Source: Chitinophagaceae bacterium (GTDB lineage Bacteria; Bacteroidota; Bacteroidia; Chitinophagales; Chitinophagaceae). Taken from it: a DNA stretch of 18,701 nucleotides. Location of the stretch: NCBI GenBank assembly GCA_025351145.1, contig JANXWM010000529.1:1-18701 (forward strand), in the 5' to 3' direction. The translations under genes and the position numbers were made by a program. Positions within the stretch are counted from its first letter, which is position 1, and each line of letters starts with the position of its first letter. The notes beneath the pieces were generated by a model. That model was not told the origin of the DNA and did no database searches. It was given only the letters and a program-made list of their open reading frames with translations. Shown piece by piece: positions 6,840-13,389 of this stretch.

Positions 6840-7703
6840 CTACTTGTAATTAGCAGCAAAACTCTGAGTCAAAGTAAATCCTGACTCATCAATACCATAG
6901 GTAATTGAGTCGATTTTTGTGGTAAACATGTTATACATAATAATTGCTATAGCAGAAGTACCAATACCCAAAGCCGTGTTATAAAGTGCCTCAGAAATAC
7001 CTTGTGATAATTTCTGTGCAGCTTCACCTCCACCACTGTCTCCAAGAGCAGAGAAAGATTTAATCATACCAATTACCGTTCCCAGCAGACCCATAAGGGT
7101 TGCAACAGAAGCGATAGTTGAAAGAAATACAAGATTCTTTTCCAGCATCGGCAATTCAAGTGCAGTAGCTTCTTCTACCTCTTTTTGAATATTAAGTACT
7201 TTTTGTTCAGTAGTTAATTCTGTATTGCTTATCATCTCTTTGTACTTACGCAATCCGGCTTTCATTACATTACCTACTGATCCTTTTTGTCTATCACACT
7301 CGGCCATAGCTTTATCAACATCTTTGTTTGCAAGATTGTATTGCACTTTTCGGATAAATTCTGCAATACTGCCGCTGCCTGTAGCTTTTGTTACGGTAAG
7401 CAATCTTTCAATAACAAATGTAATTACTGTTAGCAAAGCACCGATAAGAATAGGAACGATGATACCACCTTCGTACATACGGGGAATATTTCCTTTGGGG
7501 CCTTGATGATCAGGCCAAAATCCACCGGCAAGATCAGGTTTGGTAAAATTACCATCAGCTCCAATTACAAAACGCCAGAGTACATAACCCAAAATGATAC
7601 AGGTTAACGGTGCTAGCCAGGAAATCGAATTTCCTTTCTTTACTGGTTGTACAGATGTTGTGCTTTTAATCGCTGCGGTTGCAGTTGGTTTTGTTTCAGC
7701 CAT
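6840..7703 (-). CDS. exbB: ExbB/TolQ/MotA proton-channel family protein
   Basis: 287 aa. It is the inner-membrane core of the TonB energy-transduction motor. Predicted membrane segments are at about 27-47 (SISWLAPLTCIILGYVLWRF), 81-101 (IIVPILIGALLTVITFVIER), 192-216 and 239-260. The C-terminal MotA/TolQ/ExbB domain is recognisable: PMLEKNLVFLSTIASVATL followed by MGLLGTVIGMIKSFSALG, then LSQGISEALYNTALGIGTS. It has one more N-terminal membrane segment than E. coli ExbB, and an aromatic/Gly-rich loop at 58-80. It is the first gene of the exbB-exbD-exbD-tonB operon, so the promoter should lie in the spacer above 7703. Confidence 0.93.
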   Translation of the reverse strand: MAETKPTATAAIKSTTSVQPVKKGNSISWLAPLTCIILGYVLWRFVIGADGNFTKPDLAGGFWPDHQGPKGNIPRMYEGGIIVPILIGALLTVITFVIERLLTVTKATGSGSIAEFIRKVQYNLANKDVDKAMAECDRQKGSVGNVMKAGLRKYKEMISNTELTTEQKVLNIQKEVEEATALELPMLEKNLVFLSTIASVATLMGLLGTVIGMIKSFSALGDSGGGEAAQKLSQGISEALYNTALGIGTSAIAIIMYNMFTTKIDSITYGIDESGFTLTQSFAANYK

Positions 7704-7970
7704 GACACAATTGATTTTTTTGTTAAAAATTTAAGAGTACAATTCTAATGAAATTTCATCTGAAAAAACAAGTTTATTTCAAATAAATTAATTGGGGTCA
7801 CAAATTAAAAATATTATTCCATGTCACCAACATTCAATTTTGGATGTTTTAAAAAAAATAACTGTATTTAAACCGTTTATTTTCTTAAGTTATTTACAAA
7901 TTGAGGGTTTATGAACTATTTTATTATTTAATAACAGTAATGCATTATTATACTAACAATTGTTCTTTAA

Positions 7971-8000
7971 TCATCGTCCCTTGTGTCACTCACTTGTACG
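7971..8000 (-). repeat. REP-like dispersed repeat, left arm of a hairpin
   Basis: The minus-strand reading begins CGTACAAGTGAGTGACACAA and continues GGGACGATGA. Its 20-bp core is identical to 4343-4362. It forms an imperfect stem with the copy at 8031-8054. Confidence 0.8.
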
Positions 8001-8030
8001 TACGGATTCTTTGCTGAGCATTGACCATAG

Positions 8031-8054
8031 CGTACAAGAGTGCGACGCAAGAAT
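8031..8054 (+). repeat. REP-like dispersed repeat, right arm of a hairpin
   Basis: It carries the family core CGTACAAGAGTGCGACGCAA (8031-8050) followed by GAAT. Against the copy at 7980-8000, 17 of 21 positions pair canonically and one as a G-T wobble, with a 30-nt loop between them. Confidence 0.82.
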
Positions 8055-8317
8055 GTTTAATGCTTATTCGTCAGCCTGGTTCAAAAAATGCCTGCCCTGA
8101 AGATACAAGTAATGAATTACAGATAAACTCCCGACTTCTCATTTAATAACAACTAAACAAAACCGGTTACCAACTTTTAAGGTAACGCCTTGTCAATAAA
8201 ACCGAAAAGTTTACCATTAAAATATTTTTATTGGTCATTAACCACTCTTATACAGTTATGTAATTGATATTCCTGTACATTTATTTTTCTTAAAAACTTA
8301 AAACCATTTTTCAATTT

Positions 8318-10846
8318 ATGATCAAATACTGTGTTGTGCTTGCAGCCATGCTGGTAACATTATCTGCATCTGCCCAAAAAAATAAAGAAGTAGTACCTGC
8401 CCCAAAAAAAGATTCCCTGCCCGCGGTACCGCCAAAGCCATCAAAAGGCCCAAAGAAATTTGAAGAAGTAATAACAGACAAGGCTATAAGCAAACCTGGG
8501 TTATTTACAGTGCACAAAGTAGAAGATAAATGGTACCTGGAAATACCTGATTCTGTTTTAGGCCGCGAAATAATGGCCATTACCCGGTTTAGCAAAGTTG
8601 CCGGCGGCGGCGGGGTATATGGTGGTGAGGAAGCCAACGAGCAAACCATCGCATGGGAAAAAGGCCCCAACAATAACCTTTTTCTCCGCGTAATAACAAC
8701 CATCAGCGTTGCAGACTCTACCAACCAGATTTACAAAGCAGTAACCAATTCGAATGTAAACCCTATTGCTGCAGCATTCGAGATTAAAGCGCTTGGCAAA
8801 GATTCAACCAGCACTGTAATTGAAGTCACTGATTTCTTCAATGGAGATAACCAGGTAATTAATATTGACCCCTTTGGTAAAAAATTCCTCAACCTTGCCA
8901 ATCTTGCTTCCGACAGAAGTTACATTAAAAGTATTAACAGCTACCCAATTAACGTAGAAGTAAAAACAGTTAAAACTTATAACTCTTATCCAAACTTTGG
9001 TTTTGGGCCGTCTCCTTTTCCCTCAGCTACTTTACCTGCTGCATTTGCGGCTGGTGCCGTAACCTTTGAAATGAATACATCTTTAATTCTGCTGCCAAAA
9101 ACGCCTATGAAAAAAAGGATGTTCGATCCCCGTGTAGGTTTCTTTGCTGATCAATACACGGTGTTTACCGATGACCAGCAAAAAGTACAGGACGATATAT
9201 TTATTACAAGGTGGAGGCTGGAACCTAAAGATGAAGATGTAGACAAATGGAAACGCGGCGAATTGGTTGAGCCCAAAAAGCCCATTATATATTATATAGA
9301 CCCTGCCACTCCAAAACAATGGAGACCGTATCTTATACAGGGCGTAAACGACTGGCAAAAAGCTTTTGAAAAAGCAGGCTTTAAAAATGCCATCATGGCA
9401 AAAGACTGGCCGGACAATGACTCTACAATGAGCATGGAAGATGCACGTTTCTCTGTGCTCCGTTATTTTGCTTCAGATATTGAAAATGCATATGGTCCAA
9501 ATGTGCACGACCCCCGAAGCGGTGAAATATTAGAAAGCCATATAGGCTGGTACCACAATGTAATGCAGTTACTGCACGACTGGTACTTTATTCAAACAGC
9601 AGCTGTAGACCCAAAAGCGAGAACCATGAAATTCGACGACTCATTAATGGGGCAGTTGATCCGTTTTGTTTCATCGCATGAAGTTGGCCACACACTCGGG
9701 CTGCGCCATAACATGGGCAGCAGCAGCCGCACGCCAGTAGAATTGTTGCGCAACAAAGCATGGGTTGAAGCAAACGGACATACTGCTTCTATAATGGATT
9801 ATGCACGTTTCAATTATGTGGCACAGCCTGAGGATAATATTTCAGAGATTGGCTTGTTCCCACGCATTGGAGAATACGATAGGTGGGCTATTCAATGGGG
9901 CTACACTCCTACTGCTGCGATTGATGAAAAGGCGGATGAAAAAATTACCAACAAATGGATCCTCGACAGCCTTGGCAAAAATCCCCGCCTTTGGTTTGGA
10001 ACAGAAACAAATCCTTTCGACCCGCGTTCGCAAACAGAAGACCTTGGCGATAACAATATGAAGGCAGGCGAATATGGTATTAAAAACCTGCAGCGCATTA
10101 TTACCAACCTAAGTGCATGGACAAAAGAGGAAGCCGATAAATACGAAAACCTTGACGATATGTATACTCAATTGGTAATACAATTCAACAGGTATTCTGC
10201 GCATGTACTTAAGAATGTGGGCGGCATTTACGAAACGCCAAAAAGTATAGAACAAACAGGAGATGTTTATGAACCAACTCCTAAGAATTTACAGAAAGAT
10301 GCTGTTGCATTTTTAAACAAACAATTGTTTCAAACACCAACATGGCTGCTCGATAAAAACATCCTCAATAAATTCAGCAACCCTGTTACCGCCGAAATGG
10401 TGGGCAGCATACAAAGCAATATTTTAAACAGCCTTATTGGTTCATCAAGGATGAACCGCATGGCAATAACCGCCAACCGCTTTGGCACCGAAACAACCTA
10501 CGCTGTAGACGATATGCTTACCGATACAAAGAAAGGTGTGTGGAGCGAACTGGTTACCAAAAAACCAATTGATAACCTGCGCCGCAATCTGCAGAAATCT
10601 TATGTAGAAACGCTTATCAGCATTATCAATCCTTCCCCTGCAGCAGGTGTTACTTTATCTTTTTCCTTTTCACCTTTTGGTAGCGGCAGTGTAAAAAACA
10701 CCGATGTACCATCTATTGTAAGGGCGCACCTTACAAGTTTGCGCAGCGAAATACTGGCCGCCATTCCGGGCACAACAGATAAACTAAGCAAGTATCATTT
10801 GCAGGATGTTGCAGAAAGAATACGAAGGGCATTGGATCCAAAATAA
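8318..10846 (+). CDS. Secreted zinc-dependent metalloprotease (DUF5117/DUF5118 type)
   Basis: 842 aa. It is a putative exported peptidase whose substrate is unknown. A signal peptide (MIKYCVVLAAMLVTLSASA, cut near Gln20) is followed by a Lys/Pro-rich linker, a DUF5118-like segment (about 45-95) and a DUF5117-like domain (about 100-300). The catalytic region contains SHEVGHTLGLRHNMG; His454, Glu455, His458 and His464 form the HExxHxxGxxH metzincin-type zinc site. ASIMDYARF, with Met493 about 29 residues after the last His, fits the Met-turn. The C-terminal third is helical in character and lacks a T9SS sorting domain, so the protein is probably periplasmic or outer-membrane associated. It appears to be a single-gene unit, preceded by a 614-bp spacer and followed by a strong terminator. 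Confidence 0.9.
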   Translation: MIKYCVVLAAMLVTLSASAQKNKEVVPAPKKDSLPAVPPKPSKGPKKFEEVITDKAISKPGLFTVHKVEDKWYLEIPDSVLGREIMAITRFSKVAGGGGVYGGEEANEQTIAWEKGPNNNLFLRVITTISVADSTNQIYKAVTNSNVNPIAAAFEIKALGKDSTSTVIEVTDFFNGDNQVINIDPFGKKFLNLANLASDRSYIKSINSYPINVEVKTVKTYNSYPNFGFGPSPFPSATLPAAFAAGAVTFEMNTSLILLPKTPMKKRMFDPRVGFFADQYTVFTDDQQKVQDDIFITRWRLEPKDEDVDKWKRGELVEPKKPIIYYIDPATPKQWRPYLIQGVNDWQKAFEKAGFKNAIMAKDWPDNDSTMSMEDARFSVLRYFASDIENAYGPNVHDPRSGEILESHIGWYHNVMQLLHDWYFIQTAAVDPKARTMKFDDSLMGQLIRFVSSHEVGHTLGLRHNMGSSSRTPVELLRNKAWVEANGHTASIMDYARFNYVAQPEDNISEIGLFPRIGEYDRWAIQWGYTPTAAIDEKADEKITNKWILDSLGKNPRLWFGTETNPFDPRSQTEDLGDNNMKAGEYGIKNLQRIITNLSAWTKEEADKYENLDDMYTQLVIQFNRYSAHVLKNVGGIYETPKSIEQTGDVYEPTPKNLQKDAVAFLNKQLFQTPTWLLDKNILNKFSNPVTAEMVGSIQSNILNSLIGSSRMNRMAITANRFGTETTYAVDDMLTDTKKGVWSELVTKKPIDNLRRNLQKSYVETLISIINPSPAAGVTLSFSFSPFGSGSVKNTDVPSIVRAHLTSLRSEILAAIPGTTDKLSKYHLQDVAERIRRALDPK

Positions 10847-10863
10847 AAGCAGTTTCATTTTAT

Positions 10864-10900
10864 AAAAAAGCACTTCCGTAATGGAGGTGCTTTTTTATTT
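10864..10900 (+). terminator. Rho-independent terminator of the metalloprotease gene
   Basis: AAAAAAGCACTTCC (10864-10877) pairs with GGAGGTGCTTTTTT (10883-10896) around the 5-nt loop GTAAT, with one T-G wobble. T6 and ATTT follow. It starts 17 bp after the stop codon. Confidence 0.88.
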
Positions 10901-10953
10901 TACATACAAATAACGAAATACATTTTATGAACCCGGCAGCAGATATTCTTATC

Positions 10954-10981
10954 ACCGTTCCTTGCGTCGCACTCTTGTACG
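10954..10981 (-). repeat. REP-like dispersed repeat, full copy
   Basis: On the minus strand it reads CGTACAAGAGTGCGACGCAA followed by GGAACGGT. All 28 bases are identical to the copy at 16037-16064, which lies on the opposite strand about 5 kb away. Confidence 0.88.
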
Positions 10982-11029
10982 GTTTGATATTCTATGGAGC
11001 TTTTACCTAAGCGTAGATCGAAACAACGT

Positions 11030-11055
11030 ACGTCTTTGCGAGGTACGAAGCAAAA
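11030..11055 (+). repeat. Second REP-like element (TTTGCGAGGTACGAAGCAA type)
   Basis: CGTCTTTGCGAGGTACGAAG, then CAAAAG, resembles the CGTCATTGCGAGG-NACGAAGCAAT repeat that I recall as common between genes in Bacteroidota genomes. It occurs once here, so within this window it cannot be proved to be a repeat. Confidence 0.4.
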
Positions 11056-11131
11056 GCAATCGCCCTACTAAACTTCAACCAGTTTAAACAAAATTTTGAG
11101 TGTAGCAAACTGTACTGTTCACTTATCTCAT

Positions 11132-11181
11132 ATCACATGAAAGTAGATATTAGCTCCTTCATTTATCTACTTTCATGTGAT
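11132..11181. repeat. Perfect inverted repeat with 18-bp arms
   Basis: ATCACATGAAAGTAGATA (11132-11149) is the exact reverse complement of TATCTACTTTCATGTGAT (11164-11181), with a 14-nt loop. It has no T-tract directly after it, and the preceding terminator already closes the upstream gene, so it is not an obvious terminator. It may be a small mobile or structured element, part of an RNA, or an extended operator. Confidence 0.85.
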
Positions 11182-11409
11182 TGCCCGGGCTCTGTCTTTA
11201 TGCTATTTTTATAAAAAAATAACTGCTTAAGTATTTTGTAAAAAGCAGCCTTCGGCAAAAAGAAACCAAACTAAAAAATCTAACCTGTTGATTATGATTG
11301 CAGGCTTACACACAAAAAAAATTATTATAAATTCTGAAAAATAATTTTTTATCTTGTAATATCAAAAACGCAGTATCTCTCTCTTAATTCACCCGTAAAA
11401 TCGCCTTTT

Positions 11410-11769
11410 ATGAAAACAATCATTACCTGTTCCATTTCCATTTTCTTTTCAATGTTGGTACATGCCCAGCAAACTGAAAAGCAGCCGCAGGCTGCTGCCC
11501 AATTTCCAAAAGCCGGTGCCTTTGTGCACGACACACTTACTTACAAAATCATTGATGCACCCAACCACACTTTTGGTTACAGTGTATTAGCCAATGGCAA
11601 GCTGATGATACAGCAAAAAAGCATACCCGCCATGCCCGGCAATGAAGGCTTTAAAACAAAAGCCGCCGCAGAAAAAGTGGTACAGCTTGTTATTGGAAAA
11701 ATAAAAAAAGGCGAAATGCCGCCAACGGTTTCTATTGAAGAAATGAAAAAACTAAACGCAATTAAATAA
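11410..11769 (+). CDS. DUF4907-like small secreted protein
   Basis: 119 aa. Its function is unknown. A signal peptide (MKTIITCSISIFFSMLVHA, cut near Gln20) leads into a Gln/Ala-rich linker. The compact domain at about 42-102 (LTYKIIDAPNHTFGYSVLAN, GKLMIQQKSIPAMPGNEGFK, TKAAAEKVVQLVIGKIKKGE) matches my recollection of DUF4907, a family seen mainly in Bacteroidota. The Gly-rich IPAMPGNEGFKTKAAAEKV stretch is the most distinctive part. The stop is 27 bp before the Kelch gene, so the two are probably co-transcribed and may act together outside the cytoplasm. It has no sorting domain of its own. The DUF number was not checked by search. Confidence 0.8.
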   Translation: MKTIITCSISIFFSMLVHAQQTEKQPQAAAQFPKAGAFVHDTLTYKIIDAPNHTFGYSVLANGKLMIQQKSIPAMPGNEGFKTKAAAEKVVQLVIGKIKKGEMPPTVSIEEMKKLNAIK

Positions 11770-11796
11770 CTCAATCCACAACTAAAACAAAGCAAT

Positions 11797-13302
11797 ATGA
11801 AAAAGATACTACTCATAATCGCTATACTAATTGCATCCGGCTTAAACATTATCAAGGCACAAGGTACATGGACACAGAAAGCCAACTTCGCAGGTATAGC
11901 ACGTGCAGGAGCAACGAGCTTTAGTATTGGAAACAAAGGCTATCTGGGATTAGGAGAACAGTACCCCATTAGTTATAAAGATTTCTGGCAATATGATCCC
12001 GTCGCTGACGCATGGTCTCAGAAAGCTGACTTTGGTGGAAATGGCCGTTTATATGCAGTAGGATTTACTATCGACGGAAAAGGATATGTTGGAACAGGTC
12101 AAAGTGGAGCTTATCCAAATTATACTTATTACAAAGATTTTTGGGAATATGATCCTATTTCGAATACCTGGACTCAGAAATCTAACTTTGGAGGCACAGC
12201 TCGGTTTGGGGCTGTTGGCTTCAGTATCGACGGTAACGGATATTTAGGAACAGGCACTGAATCTCTAAGCATCGTTACAAAAGACTTTTGGGAATATGAT
12301 CCTATTCAAAATAAATGGACGAAGAAAGCAGATTTTAGTGGCGTTGAAAGGCAATGGGCGGTAGGTTTTAATATAGGATCTCACGGTTATGTCGGCACCG
12401 GAGGGTCTACTTCGTTGCTAAAGGACTTTTGGGAGTACAATCCTTCATCAAATACTTGGACTCAGAAATCTGACTTTGGTGGGAGTGCGCGTCAAGTCGC
12501 AGCCGGCTTTTGTATTGGTAATAAAGGATACATTGGAACAGGAGAAACTCTACTTAATTCTAAAGATTTTTGGGAGTACGATCCTACTTTAGATACTTGG
12601 ACTCAGAAATCTGACTTTGGTGGCACTGCTCGGAATCAAGTCACAGGCTTCAGCATTGGCAATAAAGGATATATGGGAACGGGATCTGATGCATCTTATT
12701 ATAAAGATTTCTGGGAATATACACCCGACGGCTGCCTTGCACCTTCAAATTTAAGAATCCCCAAAATTGCAGATACCGCTGTGCTTTTAAGATGGGCATT
12801 GCCTGCCGATTCCATTTCCAGTTTTAAATTGCGGTACCGTGTTGTTGGTTCTGCCGTGTTTATATCAAGGCAAATAAAAAGCAACACCAATCATTTTGGT
12901 ATAACCGGCCTATTGCCCAATACAACTTACCAGTGGCAAATGAAAAGCAACTGTACGGCAGATACTTCTGGCTGGGTAAGCGGCCCCGATTTTACTACAA
13001 CTTCTTCATTAGTTTCTTCATCAAATGCGGATGCTGTTAAGGATAAGAATGTAAGTGTGCAAATAATGCCCAATCCTTCAAAAGGTAATATAACAGTGGC
13101 TTACAAGAGCAGCAATGCAACTAACCTGCAACTAAATATTTTTTACATAACAGGGAAAAAAGTATTTACCAAAACAGTAAAAGCCATAACAGGAAACAAT
13201 ACTTACCAGCTTGCCTTATCCAGTTTGGCAACAGGTACTTATTACCTGCAAATAATCAATGGCAGCGAAACCAAAAACATAAAGTTTGTCATTGAAAAAT
13301 AA
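11797..13302 (+). CDS. Secreted Kelch-propeller protein with FN3 and T9SS sorting domains
   Basis: 501 aa. A signal peptide (1-22) is followed by six Kelch-type repeats of about 47-52 residues (about 24-311). Each has the pattern TWTQKSDFGG-AR, then GFSIGNKGYIGTG, then KDFWEYDP, which predicts a six-bladed β-propeller. A fibronectin type III-like module follows at about 313-403, starting at CLAPSNLRIPKIADTAVLLR. The end (421-501) is a type A T9SS sorting domain: VQIMPNPSKGNITVAY, then the LATGTYYLQI motif and KFVIEK. The protein is probably secreted or surface-attached through T9SS, but its ligand is unknown. It lies in a two-gene unit behind the DUF4907 gene and ends in a strong terminator. 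Repeats 5 and 6 share 31 identical bases, a sign of recent internal duplication or gene conversion. Confidence 0.92.
   Translation: MKKILLIIAILIASGLNIIKAQGTWTQKANFAGIARAGATSFSIGNKGYLGLGEQYPISYKDFWQYDPVADAWSQKADFGGNGRLYAVGFTIDGKGYVGTGQSGAYPNYTYYKDFWEYDPISNTWTQKSNFGGTARFGAVGFSIDGNGYLGTGTESLSIVTKDFWEYDPIQNKWTKKADFSGVERQWAVGFNIGSHGYVGTGGSTSLLKDFWEYNPSSNTWTQKSDFGGSARQVAAGFCIGNKGYIGTGETLLNSKDFWEYDPTLDTWTQKSDFGGTARNQVTGFSIGNKGYMGTGSDASYYKDFWEYTPDGCLAPSNLRIPKIADTAVLLRWALPADSISSFKLRYRVVGSAVFISRQIKSNTNHFGITGLLPNTTYQWQMKSNCTADTSGWVSGPDFTTTSSLVSSSNADAVKDKNVSVQIMPNPSKGNITVAYKSSNATNLQLNIFYITGKKVFTKTVKAITGNNTYQLALSSLATGTYYLQIINGSETKNIKFVIEK
12452..12623 (+). repeat. Internal Kelch-repeat duplication, 31 identical bp at 141-bp spacing
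   Basis: The stretches 12452-12482 and 12593-12623 are identical (both start ATACTTGGACTCAGAAATCT). They are 141 bp apart, which is 47 codons or one propeller blade. Blade-to-blade matches elsewhere in the gene are less exact. Confidence 0.85.
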
Positions 13303-13310
13303 TAGAAAAC

Positions 13311-13346
13311 AAACCTTTGGGGTTTTTGAAACCTCAAAGGTTTTAC
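13311..13346 (+). terminator. Rho-independent terminator of the DUF4907-Kelch unit
   Basis: AAACCTTTGGGGTTT (13311-13325) pairs over 15 bp with AAACCTCAAAGGTTT (13329-13343), with one G-T wobble, a tight loop and a short T-run. It is 8 bp past the Kelch stop codon. The near symmetry (A-rich 5', T-rich 3') would allow function in both directions. Confidence 0.88.
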
Positions 13347-13389
13347 ATGAGCATTTCATTCAATTATTACCCTTTAAAATTTACAAAAA

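Larger units (their letters stand above)
7704..8317. other. Divergent intergenic region between exbB and the metalloprotease gene
   Basis: This A/T-rich spacer of 614 bp should carry the promoters for both flanking genes. I found no clear full-consensus promoter: on the exbB side CAAATAAA (7780-7787) reads TTTATTTG on the minus strand, one base from TAnnTTTG, and on the protease side TACATTTA (8276-8283) is a similar near-match. The middle holds two REP-like copies facing each other. A short inverted repeat, GTTACC (8166-8171) and GGTAAC (8181-8186), could be an operator or chance. No gene is visible. Confidence 0.55.
10847..11409. other. Intergenic region with terminator, REP-like elements and a large inverted repeat
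   Basis: No gene is visible. In order it holds the protease terminator (10864-10900), a REP-like copy (10954-10981), a second, different repeat-like element (11030-11055), the 18-bp inverted repeat (11132-11181), the GC palindrome GCCCGGGC (11183-11190), and an A/T-rich leader in front of the DUF4907 gene. The near-promoter sequence TATCTTG close to 11350 is only a partial match to TAnnTTTG. Confidence 0.6.

Noticed and set aside
7945..8023. Short ORF starting near 7941 in the exbB/protease spacer, as a possible leader peptide
   Set aside because: It reads through the REP-like repeat, has no clustered regulatory codons and no terminator downstream.
8311..8724. Minus-strand open frame of 137 residues opposite the metalloprotease N-terminus
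   Set aside because: It is antisense to a well-supported gene and has low-complexity composition with no family resemblance.
11132..11181. Transcription terminator
   Set aside because: There is no T-tract next to the stem, and the nearest upstream gene already has a strong terminator at 10864-10900.
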